DNA of 64,000 nucleotides, taken from contig CANTUQ010000051.1 in assembly GCA_947683425.1 (NCBI GenBank), positions 2,604,001 through 2,668,000 of the forward strand, written 5' to 3'. A program made the position numbers and the translations under genes. This DNA comes from Excoecaria cochinchinensis (taxonomy: Eukaryota; Streptophyta; Magnoliopsida; Malpighiales; Euphorbiaceae). Shown one piece after another: positions 1 through 11,271 of this stretch. Within the stretch, counting starts at the first letter, position 1. Each line of letters begins with the position of its first letter. Under the pieces are notes generated by a model. The model saw nothing but the letters and a program-made list of their open reading frames with translations. It ran no database searches and had not been told where the DNA came from.

Positions 1-107
1 GCGGCTATCATTGTCAACATCCGGTTCTCAAACTCTTCCAACCTTTGGCCCACTTCCTCTGCTATCATTGCCCGGGTGGCCTCTGCCCCTCTTGGTGAGT
101 TTGCCAT
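1..107 (-). CDS. Tat-1 gag, N-terminal fragment (cut by window edge)
   Basis: The reverse strand opens with ATG at 105-107 and reads a Gag N-terminus (MANSPRGAEATRAMIAEEV, then an E/R-rich stretch) without a stop to the window edge. It matches the Gag starts of the other Tat elements here (56008, 51925, 38484), which share the pattern ATRAM..EEVG.RLEEFENRM. Gag forms the particle that packages element RNA. The start is set by this alignment. The rest of the element lies to the left of the window. Confidence 0.75.
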   Translation of the reverse strand, partial: MANSPRGAEATRAMIAEEVGQRLEEFENRMLTMIA

Positions 108-1021
108 TTCTTCGGGTACAGAAAACTGATCTGAAGTGGCGTAACTGGTCTCAGAAGAACTATCCGGATACTCTATCCTTTCTGGTAACTCGAAAAATGG
201 ATTCCTGCGTAGCCGTCCCCGGGACCCTCTTGTCCACCTAGGCGAATCTATGATGGCTGAAAAACACAGGGGTCAGGATGATGCATGATTCCACAAAAAA
301 ATAATGCATGATCGTGCTGTGCAACACTCATAAACCACATGCAAGCACATAGATCCTTCCAACCTTCTTACTCCCGCACACGAGGTCATAGTCTCTTCCC
401 TAGGTGGGATTGGCCCATGGGTCAATCTGGGGACCCGATGAACGCGTATGGTGCATGGTGAAAATTCGGCAGGATAACCTCTCCTAACTAATGCACAGGC
501 AGATATGATCATTATGTATTTAGGCAATCCGAATAAGGCGTCCTGGGCCTATTGGGGCATGAAAGCCTTTGATTAGGTGACCAGTCAAACTATCAGGGTT
601 TGTCCAATACATAACGATCCATACAGCAAGCATCGTATTAAGGTTCATACCACTTAGGGGAAGTAACTATTTCCATTTACATGAGCTTTAGTCAAAAGGT
701 GGTGTTACTTTAGGGCTACCCAAGCATGGTCCCTGCCAACGGGTCTAGCTCATCACGAGCGTAACGACCGATCGGGTCACCATTTAATATACCATGATGG
801 TACGAGGCTTGGGCTGGTGATTATCCTTAACACTTCCCTAAATTGAGTGAAAATAGGGTCGTGCTTCGGGAACACACCGGGGCTAAAAGAGGGACCAAAC
901 TAGCATAGATCTAAGGCTCTAATGCGATGCAAATGCAAATTTTGAAAGATGGTGAAATTTCTAAGCTAAAATCTAATTGTAAATTTTAATAAAAGTACTT
1001 TCGAGTCGAAGTCTCGAGTAT
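108..1021 (-). other. Tat-1 5' leader (untranslated)
   Basis: This is the region between gag and the primer binding site, with no ORF of note. It aligns along its length with the leaders of Tat-4 (18529-19435), Tat-5 (38485-39363), Tat-3 (51926-52801) and Tat-2 (56009-59928, split). The best kept part is 714-900, which begins gggctacccaagcatg and runs through a cgaccgatcgggtc core to gggaccaaac. Retroelement leaders usually hold packaging and dimerisation signals; that role here is inference. Confidence 0.7.
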
Positions 1022-1040
1022 GTCCCCAGTGGAGTCGCCA
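1022..1040 (-). other. Tat-1 primer binding site (tRNA-Arg)
   Basis: On the minus strand this reads TGGCGACTCCACTGGGGAC, complementary to the 3' end (with CCA) of a plant tRNA-Arg whose acceptor end is ...CCCAGTGGAGTCG. One spacer base (1041) separates it from the LTR. A tRNA-Arg primer is typical of the Ogre/Tat lineage of Ty3/Gypsy elements. The tRNA identity is from memory of plant tRNA-Arg(ACG). Confidence 0.8.
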
Positions 1041-1041
1041 C

Positions 1042-3167
1042 TGTGACGCGCGCCGAACCCTGTTGCCTCCCGAAAGCCCACTTCAGGGCGATCAGGAGAG
1101 GTTCATAAACTTGTAAGGTATTTACAAATGCGTCTATTTTGGGCAACAATGAGGTTTCTTGGAGTCGCCACCCAATAGAACATTGGGAAGGGTCGTCTAG
1201 CCTTATCGAGCCTAAGACGGCGCATACATATCCATCTTGAGCTAGCCAGAGGGATCTTGGAGGCCTTATCCTCTACTCCCCTAGAGCCTAGGATTGTATA
1301 TTTAAGCCTTTTGATGGGTCTCAAGAGGTGTCTTGGAAGTCCTAGACCTCTCGCCTCTTTGAGTCCCAAAGACCAGAGTGAGTTCGGGACTTCTCATTTA
1401 TTCGTACTTTGATTAATTTTACAATTATGCTTTGAATTTATTATTTCACCAACTTTCTACACGCTGCATTTTAATTAACAGCGCAATCATTCACGTCCAA
1501 AGCAGTAAAAGGAAGTAAAAATCAAAATAAGGCATTCAAAAGTATATTACAATAACACCAGGAGCGGAATACAACTCCCATTTGTAAAAGTGCGATATAT
1601 ATATAAAACGGGATATTCATTGAAATGAGGACATTGGTCCTACCATGCATTTATTATAAAGCGGTTTTTATGAAGTGTCAATTTTATTGGCTGAAATGGG
1701 ACATTGGTCCGCCATTTTGGGAAAATCTCCAGGTTTAATTGTTATAAAACTTTTGGTTCTCTTTTCCTTAATGATGTTAAAACCATTTTCATAACAACAT
1801 AAATAAAAGGTAAGGGTAGAAAAATGAACCCGGATCGAGATCCGCAGGATGGCGCAACCAACATCTCTCACAACTCCAACTTTCAATGGTCAGAAAAGAA
1901 CTCACAAGGATAAACATGTTAGTGAAAACGTGAATAAGAGTAAAAATGAGAAAATTCCGACAGAAACAAATTAAGAGATAGGATTTTATGAGATAAAAGT
2001 GAGAATTTTGCCTAGGGACGGCTACCTGGATCGTGCCAGCGGCCGTCCCTAGTGAGGGGAAAAACAAACTAAATAACCTCTTAAATCTTTTGTAGAAAAG
2101 GAATATGAAGTGTATATAGAAATCAATGTAAATCAAATTAAATTATACAAATGTTAATCTAGAATGTTTACCCTCGAATTTTACCTTTTAGGGTGGATGT
2201 TGAATGATTTTGTCCCCGTGTGCCTCGCAAGGATCAAAAGAAGAATCAAATCAAAGAAAGAAAATTTATGTTATTCTTTCCTTGAAAATTTGATAGCAAT
2301 TGTGTGTTTGAATTAGTTATATTGATGGAAACGACTGAATTTCGTCACCTCAATTTGACTTAATTCGTAAGAAAAATTTGAAGAAATCAACTAATTAGAA
2401 TAAGTTTTATCAAAATAAAACTCTACAGATGAATAGAGATTTATATACTTTTTGTGTAATTTGCTCACAAAAAAAACCTTTTCTCTAAAAAGCAATTTTT
2501 TCCCCAAAAATATTTGATAGCTTTTTTTCTAAACAAAATTTCTCTAAAATTTAACTCTTTTCCAAAATTCCCTCCAATTTTCCTCTAACCCCTAAAACTG
2601 AAATTTGATCCTTTATTTATAGGGTTTTATGAGATAATTAAGATTAACTTCTATCTAAAGTTTGAATTTTAAAAGGACTTTAAAATTCAAGCTTTTAGAT
2701 AAATTCTATCCCCATTTTGAAAAGAAAGAGATTAAATTTTATCCAATCTCGAGTGATCCGGTCAGTTACCGTACCGACGGGCTTCCCTTCACCTACCGGC
2801 GGCCGTCCCTACTAAGGGCAAATGCGGGAAACTGACTAGGGATGGGGCATGATCCTAGGGACAGGCGTCCTTAGATTGCCGCGGGTCTGTCCCTACTAAC
2901 CCTAGGGACGGGTATCACCCCAAGTAGGGACGGGCGTCTCTACACAGACGGAATGCCCGTTTGTGGAGCAAAACTCCCAATTTTACCCAAATTCTGTAAA
3001 ATTTATTCAACTCTTTCAAAACTCCATGTTATAGAAAAAGAAAAATTTTAATCCTTGCGAGACCGAAAGACGAAAACCTTCGAATTTCATCTCCTTACTC
3101 GAAAATCGACATTCATCTCTTCATCGGGTAACTCTGATCTGGACTGCCTCAAGACCCGGTGTCTACA
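1042..3167 (-). mobile_element. Tat-1 5' LTR
   Basis: In plus-strand reading it starts tgtgacgcgcgccg beside the primer site and ends cggtgtctaca (2126 bp); read on its own strand it is TGTAGACACCG...CGGCGCGCGTCACA. Inside, in element order, are a GC-rich block of repeated gggacgg/ccgtccc motifs (2755-2960), a TATA box (2614-2621), a splice-donor-like GAGGGTAAAC (2166-2175), a second ccgtccct block (2010-2052) and two imperfect ~100-bp U5 repeats (1125-1370). The flank at 3168 is gag of Tat-2, so Tat-1 inserted there and runs off the left edge. Confidence 0.8.
2614..2621 (-). promoter_or_regulatory. Tat-1 LTR TATA box
   Basis: The plus strand tatttata reads TATAAATA on the coding strand, inside the LTR and between the two GC-rich blocks. 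The same box sits in the comparable place in Tat-3 (24835-24844, 54610-54619) and Tat-2 (61791-61798). It would set the start of the R region. Confidence 0.55.
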
Positions 3168-3226
3168 AGTAGCTCTAGATCTTTTAATGTTATCTCCATC
3201 CTCCTACTGCAATTGTACTGCCTATG
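3168..3226 (-). pseudogene. Tat-2 gag, internal sliver between two insertions
   Basis: These 59 bp (agtagctctagatc ... gtactgcctatg) match the gag segment of Tat-5 around 37760-37815 (STRMEVTLKDFKLL part). The gag sequence that should follow is found at 55326. The sliver is bounded on the left by the end of the Tat-1 LTR and on the right by the start of the Tat-3 LTR, so it proves that both inserted into the same older gag. Confidence 0.75.
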
Positions 3227-3323
3227 TGTGACGCGCGCCGAACCCCGGAGGTGCCACGAACGACCCGCTTTTGGAGCATTCAAGAGAGGTTCTTGGAACT
3301 TGTAAGATATTTACAAGGGCGTC
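3227..3323 (-). repeat. Tat-3 3' LTR, 97-bp outer piece
   Basis: It begins tgtgacgcgcgccgaacccc and matches the outer part of the Tat-3 5' LTR at 52822-52918 (ccgaacc, bases 52834-52919). The sequence breaks at ...acaagggcgtc, where Tat-4 inserted, and resumes at 23157 with gtgtctattctgg. The last five bases, gcgtc (3319-3323), are the left target-site copy for Tat-4. Confidence 0.8.
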
Positions 3324-4437
3324 TGTGACGCACGCCAGCCCCGATCGATTCTCGGGAACCCGCTTTTAGAGCCCGAGAGGGGTTTGTGTCTTTTGATCTT
3401 GGGCAATCATGAGATATTTTGGACACCTCTTTCCAATAGAACAATGGAAAGATCATCTAATCCCATGAAACCTTTAGGCACCTTTGAGGTATTTTGGAGT
3501 CACCACCCAATTTACAAGAAATTGGAAAAGTTTGTCTAACCTCGGAAGTCTTAAACCAGAGAGGGTGTTCCGAACTTCACTCTTATTAATGTCTTAAGTT
3601 AAGTTATAAATGAGTTTTTAGCAATTGGAATTCCATATCTCATCTCACGCAATCATGCAATAAATTTAAAGCGCATTTCAAGCATTTTTGGAAAAGCAAT
3701 AAAGAAAGTAATAAAGAATGCGATAAAAAATTACAAGTGAGAAAAATGGGACAGAACAATCCCCCAAAATAAAAAGGCATAAATAAATAAATGAATGGAA
3801 TTGCCCCAAAATTAATTACAAGAGCTCGAAATAAATACTACACAAAAAGAATAAAATAAAAGACATTATACATGAATTAGTTAGAAACATTGGCTCCCTC
3901 ATTTTCACTTTAGAAAATCGAAGAGTTATTTTTGGTATGCTTGGGAAAAATCGGGATGAGTGATCCCATTTTAAGAGAATTAACTTTTCCATTTAAAGGT
4001 GAATTTTTATTGGTTGAAATTAGGACATTGGTCCCATTTTATTAGAAAACCCCAATTTATAAATATAAACTTTTTGTGATTTTTTAATTAGCGTGCATAA
4101 AAATAAATTAACTTATTACAAATTGCATCAAATAAAATAATAATAAAAAATAATAAAATGCTAAAAAAAGATAAATTCCACCAAAATGGTGTCTTCAAAT
4201 CTCTATGAGCTCCCACTTAGCATTGAAAAAGGTCACACATAAAAAATATTGAAAATAAAATAAACACAAATAAAAAGTAATGTTAGTGATAAAAAAAAAT
4301 GAATTTAAACATATAACATGTAAAAATGAATTAAAATAAATAAAATAAAATGCATCATGTATAACAAATCAATTAAATGACATAACAAAAATATGTAATT
4401 TAACATATTAACCATTCAACATGCATAAAAAGCATAA

Positions 4438-4440
4438 ATG

Positions 4441-4517
<77 letters not shown>

Positions 4518-4568
4518 TACTATAAGCAAGAATAATAAAAGTAATAATGATAATAATAATAATAATAC

Positions 4569-4599
<31 letters not shown>

Positions 4600-4637
4600 G
4601 AGTAACAATAAGAGTAATAATAATAGTAAAAATAATG

Positions 4638-4696
<59 letters not shown>

Positions 4697-4869
4697 CACA
4701 ATAGTAATAATAATAAAACAAAAGTAATAGTAATAATAATAACAATAATAATAATAATAATAATAAACAATAACAATAAAAAAGATGAACAATCAATAAT
4801 AAGGAAGATGAACAATCAAGCAAGCCAAAATAAAAGAAATAAAAAAATAAAACATGTTAAAGCATGTTA

Positions 4870-4902
<33 letters not shown>
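4438..4902. repeat. AAT-rich microsatellite belonging to the Tat-4 LTR
   Basis: Long (aat)n runs at about 4440-4516, 4553-4603 and 4635-4696, plus 4870-4900, are broken by single changes. The same array lies at the same LTR position in the other Tat-4 LTR (20590-20710) and, as (att)n, in Solo-1 (58160-58355). It is therefore an inherited part of this LTR family. The apparent ORFs rich in Asn, Tyr, Ile or Leu here are reading-frame artefacts. Confidence 0.9.
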
Positions 4903-4903
<1 letters not shown>

Positions 4904-4907
4904 TATG

Positions 4908-5339
4908 TGATAGAGTTGGGATACGCCCATGACTCTATAATGGATTGAGTTCCAATCCAGATTAAATTGAATTATTTAATCTGGTTAAAATTACCAAATC
5001 CTATCTTAGAAAGAGTCTGAGTTAAACTAGAGTTAGGTGTCTAGCTTTTAGGATCTCTATAAATATAGGTGAGTTCCTCATTATTTGGTAACGAGAAAAC
5101 GTATACGCCGCAAGGCTGCTTCTTCCCATTCACAGTTTTTTGTCTTAATCTTTCAGGGGTTTTTAGATTGTGGAATAGCTGCTATTATCCCGCATGTAGA
5201 TAAAAGCCAGACCAGTGACAAAAAACAAATGGGATCCTTATAGACGCTTTCGCAATGAGTTTCTACACTACAAGAGGTAGGTATAATTTATTATGATACC
5301 TCCATTAAATTATATTTGTTATAATTTCCATATCCATCA
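4908..5339 (+). repeat. Cop-1 5' LTR
   Basis: 432 bp, TG...CA ends, with a TATA box (tataaata, 5058-5065) and a leader starting near the ttatttggtaacg segment. It is followed at once by the primer site. Confidence 0.92.
5058..5065 (+). promoter_or_regulatory. Cop-1 5' LTR TATA box
   Basis: tataaata lies 150 bp into the LTR, in the context atctctataaatataggtga. The 3' LTR copy at 12566-12573 (tataaata) is unchanged in the box itself although the LTRs differ at about 7% of positions. Confidence 0.6.
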
Positions 5340-5340
5340 T

Positions 5341-5351
5341 TGGTATCAGAG
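5341..5351 (+). other. Cop-1 primer binding site (tRNA-iMet)
   Basis: tggtatcagag directly follows the LTR end after one t. It is the standard complement of the 3' end of initiator tRNA-Met used by most plant Copia elements. Confidence 0.9.
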
Positions 5352-5639
5352 TCGTTGTTATTGCGTCCTGGCATGTAGCTAAATAGATCTAAAATTTATG
5401 TCTAAAATTATTAGATCTGGGATGCAATGAACACAACAAAAATTTAATTTGTGTGAAAAATATATATGCGTGTATATTTCAACTCAATTTCATGTATGTG
5501 CACACCGAAACCCAAGGGGACAAACATGAGTGTTCAAAACGGCTAACTAGAAGTCAGGATTTTTAATTTTTGACCTCACCATTAGATTCACAGACCCTGA
5601 AAAGCCGCCACCGGCCGAAACCAGAGCGCCAGAATCGGT

Positions 5640-6205
5640 CGGGAAGGCAGTGCGTGCACTACACATGCCACCATACGCTTGGCGCATGCGCGTGGGCGGT
5701 GGCTCACACGCGCGTTGCCACGTGTCAGTAGTAATGGGTCTCTCTTACATGTGGCCCAATGGCTGAGCGCTACGTGGATGGCTGAGGCCATGCCATGTGG
5801 CAAATGGAGGGGTGGACACGTGGACAAACCAGAGGGTGAAACGTGTCCCAATCAAAGGGTGATGCGTGGCCTAATAGACGTGAGCCACGTTGCAGACCGT
5901 GGTCATGCCACGTGGCTCTGACGTGTCACGGGTGCCACGCGGGCGCTACGTGGCCCAATCAGGGGTCAACACATGTCAGACAGAGGTTTGTCACGTGTCA
6001 ATGCTGACGTGTCACGTGTGATACGTGGACCAATGAGACACCACCACGTGGCGGTGATATGTACCGTCGTGCCATGTGGCACCAGGTGGACCAATAAAAG
6101 ATCAACACGTGCCACTCTGTGGGTGTGACACATGGCTGGCCAAGTGGGAGGGCGCGCGTGAGCGCGTCTTCCTCCCCCTCATCGACGCGTGTTGGCGCAT
6201 GCGGC
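5640..6205 (+). promoter_or_regulatory. Iterated ACGTG / CCAAT block in the Cop-1 leader
   Basis: This GC-rich stretch lies between the primer site and gag. It contains many ACGTG cores (cacgtgg, ccacgtg, acgtgtc) and at least five joined ACGTG-plus-CCAAT style units, for example tacgtggaccaat (6024-6036), acgtggcccaat near 5949 and catgtggcccaatgg near 5749. ACGTG is the core of plant G-box and ABRE sites; CCAAT is the NF-Y site. A regulatory role is inference. The ORFs called across it are by-products of the repeats. Confidence 0.5.
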
Positions 6206-7413
6206 ATTCTCCGGCCACCTTTTCAGCTCTGATTTTTGTCATATAATTTTTCCAAATTATTTATGATTTTTTGGTCATGTTTTCAAAATTTTTTAATGAC
6301 CAAAAAATAAATTGTGTATTTTTTGATATTTAAATGTGTTTAATTTCAAAATAAAATATTAAAAATTGTAGAAAAAATGTTTTCTGCATTCAATTATTTG
6401 TTAAAAATATTTTGAAAAATTTTTCAGGTTCTGTCCTCACTTATTGATTGAAATGTGTTTCAATCATGTGTATTTATACATGAGTGTATAAAAATTTTCT
6501 GTATTATGTTACAGAAACATTGAATAAGGACAGTAGGTCTTCCTTAAATTGCACATAGGTTGCTTTGAGAAATGCAAGAGTGTAATCTATAAGTAACATC
6601 AGAATGCGAAAGAAGATTTGAGCTGATAACATTGATGCAATAGTGCATCATAAAGTAAATGTGTGAGAACAAATGCAAGAGTGCATTTGAACTGGTGGTC
6701 TGAGTATGAAAATGGAACTTTGGTTAGAGTTGCCAAAAAGGGCAAGTGTTGAGAAGCAACACTAAAATCTGTGATGGTATTGAGAAATGGACAGAGCATG
6801 CATCGTCCATGGCTTCATCATTTGACTTATGAGTTACTTGATGAATTGATAAAATCAGTCAAAGATATAATCCTAATAATTAAAAAGATTTTATGAAATC
6901 TGGACTTCAATAATAGTTGACATAAGTATCAATTTGAGTTGGTGTTTGTTGTTATTAAAATAGGATTTATGTTTTCTATTAATATTTGACATGTGTGTCT
7001 TATTTTGGGATTATTGGATTTTATTTATTGGTTAAATAAATGCGTTTATTTATTAATTATGATGGCATTTAACTTTATAATAAATGTGTTTATTTTAATT
7101 GTTAATTGCCTTGCGATATTTTATGAGTAAAATGATTGCGTATTTATTAAGTAGAGGCTTAATAAAATCCCCTCATAAGTTTGAGAACTTAATAATCCAA
7201 TAATTCATATTTATTATGCATGAAATTTTAACCCGTAAGATTGGACATTAGGACTTAGAGGGTAATTGGATACTATTAGTAACCTTTTTTCGAATTTGAG
7301 CCTAATAGAAAATTTTACTAGGTTGTTATTTCAGATGCATAATAAATTGCATGTGCTGCCTTTTCTCCCTTAAAAATGTGCAATATTGTTCCATTTGAGA
7401 TCAGAGGATCTTA
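6206..7413 (+). other. Cop-1 leader, AT-rich part
   Basis: About 1.2 kb from the ACGTG block to the gag ATG. It is AT-rich, and I see no ORF, repeat or motif that I can support. Confidence 0.5.
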
Positions 7414-8255
7414 ATGGATGCTGCTTCCAAGTCAATTATCACCCTTAGCAAAGATATGAAGCTAAATGCTGACAATTATGAAATCGGGAATATATAAATC
7501 CAGTATGTGCTTGAAGAGCAAGAGGCTCTTGAATCCTCAAGTTCGGTTATGGCTAAACCTGAGGATGCACTACAGTCCAGCATAGGCAGGACCAAAATAC
7601 CTCTGTGGCATGAAAAAATAAGAATTCCACTGCTCATATCATCTTCCTAAGTGCGATGGAAGATGATATCACTAAACAATTCCGCAAGTATCAAAATGCA
7701 ATGGATCTGTAGATCGCTTTGCAGGAGAAGTTCAGAGATGTGACTCTGAATAAGCTCTGATCATTGATGATCATATTTGATACATATCAGAAAAGTCTGA
7801 TTATTCGATGCAAAAGCATCTAAGAGAGATGGAAAAGAATAAGTAAGCTTAGTGAACTTAGTTATAAGTTGACTGACGAGTAATAGGTCCAAACTGTTAT
7901 CAAATCCTTACCCAAGAGAGTTGGTAGCATGTGAAGATGCAACTAACTCACATGGATAAGCACAAAGACAATTGAGGATGTCACTTGTCATTTGGAGCTT
8001 AAAAGGGACCGTCTAGCAGCGATTAAGGTCAATGCCATAGTGTATATGGCACAGTCCCATTCTGGTAGAATGAGTTCTAACTAGAACAACAAAAAAAAGC
8101 TTCAAAAGTAGGGATAAGGAAAAAACTAAACAGCCTAAAAAGCAAAAGGAGTAGAATCACAAAAGGTCCTAAGGCAAAAATGAGGTAAACAATTCAAGAG
8201 TGAAATGTTTTAATTGCCTAAAGGGACACTATGCAAAGAGACTGCATAGTGCCTA
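7414..8255 (+). pseudogene. Cop-1 gag, degenerate
   Basis: The ATG at 7414 opens MDAASKSIITLSKDMKLNAD, a Copia Gag start (KLN.DNY..W...I..LL.EQE pattern). It hits a TAA within 30 codons, and later pieces such as LEEQEALE follow in another context. Near 8203-8250 a zinc-knuckle remnant reads CFNCLKGHYAKRLH, with the last Cys lost. The family role is particle assembly and RNA binding. Many stops make it a pseudogene. Confidence 0.7.
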
Positions 8256-8579
8256 TAAAGATACACTATTTTGACTCATGAGTGAGTAAAATTTATGTAT
8301 CTAGTTCTGAATTTCATCATTTGTGGGTGATAGATTTAGAACAATGGACTATGTAACAAAGGATAGAGATAACTTTGTTATGAAATTTAGGTTATGTTCT
8401 TTCTTTATTGAAATTTGTTTTCAATTTATATTTTAAGGATGACAGTATATGCTTATGCTTGAATGATTTCTATTATGGTTCTGGTTGTGGATGTGGACCA
8501 TGACTATTTTCCTTTAATTTATTATTTTTCACATTGTTATGAGAATAATTTGAAATTATGACATGCTACAATAAACCAT
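8256..8579 (+). pseudogene. Cop-1 protease region remnant
   Basis: At about 8320-8345 the sequence reads LWVIDLEQW where Copia proteases have a W.IDSGAT.H-type active site. The catalytic DSG is no longer readable. The rest of the stretch is AT-rich and has no usable frame. The placement rests mostly on order between the zinc knuckle and integrase. Confidence 0.4.
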
Positions 8580-9420
8580 ATTGGACAAAACTGAATGAGT
8601 CGGTTAGTCAAAGAAGTTTTAGTAGGCAATTTAAATAAGGTTGCATTACCTACATGAAAGTATTGCCTAAAAGGAAAAACTAGTTAGAAAATCATTCGAA
8701 TAAGGAACTAAAGCCAAATTTCAATTGCAGTTAGTCCATTCTGACGAATGTGGTCAAATGAATGTGAGGGTAAGGCATGGGGCCTACAATTTCATCACAT
8801 TTATATATGACTGTACTAGGTATGGTCATGTCTATTTGATTTCTCACAAGTTAAAAGCATTGTGTTGCTTCAAGACTTTTATGAGTTTAGTTGAGAATCA
8901 ATTAGATAAAAAGAGATCAAAGCTTTAAGAAATGACAGAGGTCAGTGATATCTTATAGATAAATTTAAAGTTTTATATGATGAAAAAGGATTGAACATCA
9001 ATTGTTCATTTCTAAAAATCCACAACAAAATAGTGTTGAGGAAAAGAGAAATAAGACTCTCCTATATATGGTTAGATATATGATGGCAGAGGCAAATTTG
9101 CCTATCTCCTATTGGAGAGATGCTTTATTAACTGTCATATATGTTCTGAACTATATGCCCTCTAAATCTGTCACTTCCACAACTTATGAGTTATTGACTG
9201 GTCGACAAGCTGACCTAAGTCATTCACAACCTTTGGGTTATAATGCTTATGTCCATGATATCTCAATTTGGTAAAATTGAGACCAAAAGGTGAAAAGAGT
9301 ATCTATGTGAGATATTCTGAAGTATCAAAAGGATACATTTTCATGGATAAGCAAGAAAATGGCATAATGACAGAATTTAAATTACTAGACGTCATATTCT
9401 TAAGAGGATGAATTTCCAAA
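8580..9420 (+). pseudogene. Cop-1 integrase, degenerate
   Basis: A pre-integrase remnant (8580-8720, LVKEVLVGNLNKVALPT) leads into the core at 8725 (LVHSDECGQMNVRVRHG). LVHSD holds the first catalytic Asp. The middle (8935-9000) is frameshifted around the second Asp. The stretch 9005-9274 keeps PQQNSVEEKRNKTLL, containing the third acidic residue, and the usual PISYWRDALLT..YVLN..PSKS. Integrase would insert the cDNA. Stops at 8926 and 9272 break it. Confidence 0.8.
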
Positions 9421-11271
9421 GTTGGGCGAAGTGAACTAAGATTTCACTTTCTATTAATCTCAGGAAGAGAACCATCAGGATCACTCCATCCGAATGGGAG
9501 GGATTTAGAGGAAGAAGGTTAAGACCCTCATCCTCCAAATGATCTGGATGTTCGAAACCCTAATTCAAGTGGGAGTATTCTTGATTCCAGTGGGAGTAAA
9601 GAATATGGTATTCCTGACTCCAATGGAAGTATGGAACATAGTCCCAGTGGGAGCATTATGAATCATGATAAATAAATGAGACATGTTTATCAAGATTCAG
9701 AACTGCAAAAATCTAAAAGGATAAGTGTTCCATGCCGACAATTTAAAATCGAAGGCTTGAACGAAGCCCTTTTAGTTACCCCACAAGATAAGAAAGAGTA
9801 TAAAAATATTCAAAAGGCTTTTTCATGCTCATCTAAGGAAAAATGGATTAAATCAATGGAAGGAAAAATGGCATCCATGAGATCAAACCAAGTTTGAGAA
9901 CTAGTTGATCTACTGGAAGGACACAAATTGGGAATACATGTATTCTCAAAGAAAAAGCAAAAAGTTGAAAGAGGTATTGAAAGATATAAGACTCGGCTAG
10001 TCGCTAAGGGGTTTATATAACAGGAAGAGATTGACTATGAGTAGACTTTCTCATCTGTTGTAAAATTTACGTCCATAAGGTTGATTCTGGCCATAGTGGC
10101 GAGTTTGGACCTAGGGCTTCATCGAATGGATGGAAATACTGCTTTTTTCAATGGAGAATTTGATGGAACAAACTAAATGTTTCATAGAAAAATGCAGCAA
10201 ACATAAGGTTTGCTGATTGATGAGTTCAATTTGTGGCCTTAAACAGTCTTCAACACAATGGTAATTAAAACTTCATCATACAATCATGTCGAATGTGTTC
10301 AACATGATTGATGAAGATTATCGTGTTTATAGTAAAAGCTTTGAAAGTAAATTTGTCATTTTGACATTGTATGTAGACGACATACTTAAAGCTGAAAATG
10401 ATAAATGGTACGTAAATGAAATCAAAGATTGGTTATCGTCCAACTTTGAGACAAAGGATATGAGTCATGCATATTACATTCTTGAAGTTAAGATTTCAAG
10501 AGAATGTTTGTGAAGATTGTTGTCTGCTTCTTGAGAGAAATATATCAACAAAAATCTCGAACAATTTAATATGCAAAACTACAAACCCATAGATAACCCC
10601 ATTGCCAAGAATCAGTTTCTTAGCAAATATGCGTGTCCCAAGATGCTAGCAAAAAGAACGTATGAGGAACGTTCTATATGCCAGTGTCGTGGGTAGTCTT
10701 ATGTATGCAGTGTCGTATACAAGACATGATATATGCTATGCAGTGGGTATGGTAAATAGATATCAATCTAACCCAGGCAAAGCACATTGAAAGCAATTAA
10801 AAAGATACTTAGATACCTTAAAAGTACAGCAGATTATTCTCTCTATTATCAAGAAAGGGATCTGCAAATGAGAGAATACAGAAACGTTGATTGGGCAGGA
10901 GATGAGGATGAGAGGAAATCCACCTCAGGTTTATATTCTTGTTTGGCAAGAGTGCCATCTCGTGCAGTAACAAGAATTAAACCTGTGTAGCCCTATCAAT
11001 AGTGGAAGTTGAATTTGTCACTTCCTCAATTACAGTACAGGAGACAGCTTGGCTAAAATGGTTTGTGAGCCATTTAAGAGTAACTATCTCAGAGGTATCA
11101 CTGACAGTTTATAGTGACAGTCAGTTGTTGATAGCTTATAGTGGAACTAAGCATATCGACATTAAGTATTAATACATGAGAAATATTCTTGCACGAGGAG
11201 AAGTGAACTTACAGTACGTTTCTATGCATGTAGATCCATTGAGTAAACCTATAACAAGAGATGTGTTTTGA
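9421..11271 (+). pseudogene. Cop-1 reverse transcriptase and RNase H, degenerate
   Basis: The RT start (9790-9895) has KEKWIKSMEGKMASMRSNQV. The palm motif YVDD is near 10368-10379 in LTLYVDDILKAENDKW. RNase H is at 10787-11271 with LRYLKSTADYSLYYQ and DWAGDEDERKSTSG, and it ends in HVDPLSKPITRDVF with a stop at 11269. These are the canonical Copia RT and RNase H landmarks in order. Numerous stops and frameshifts (for example after 9897 and 10513) prevent function. Confidence 0.85.

Noticed and set aside
1022..1040. tRNA-Arg gene fragment
   Set aside because: Only the 3' end complement is present and it lies next to an LTR, so it is a primer site and not a tRNA gene.
4408..4870. ORFs made of Leu, Ile, Tyr or Asn runs
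   Set aside because: They translate an AAT microsatellite in different frames; no real protein signal.
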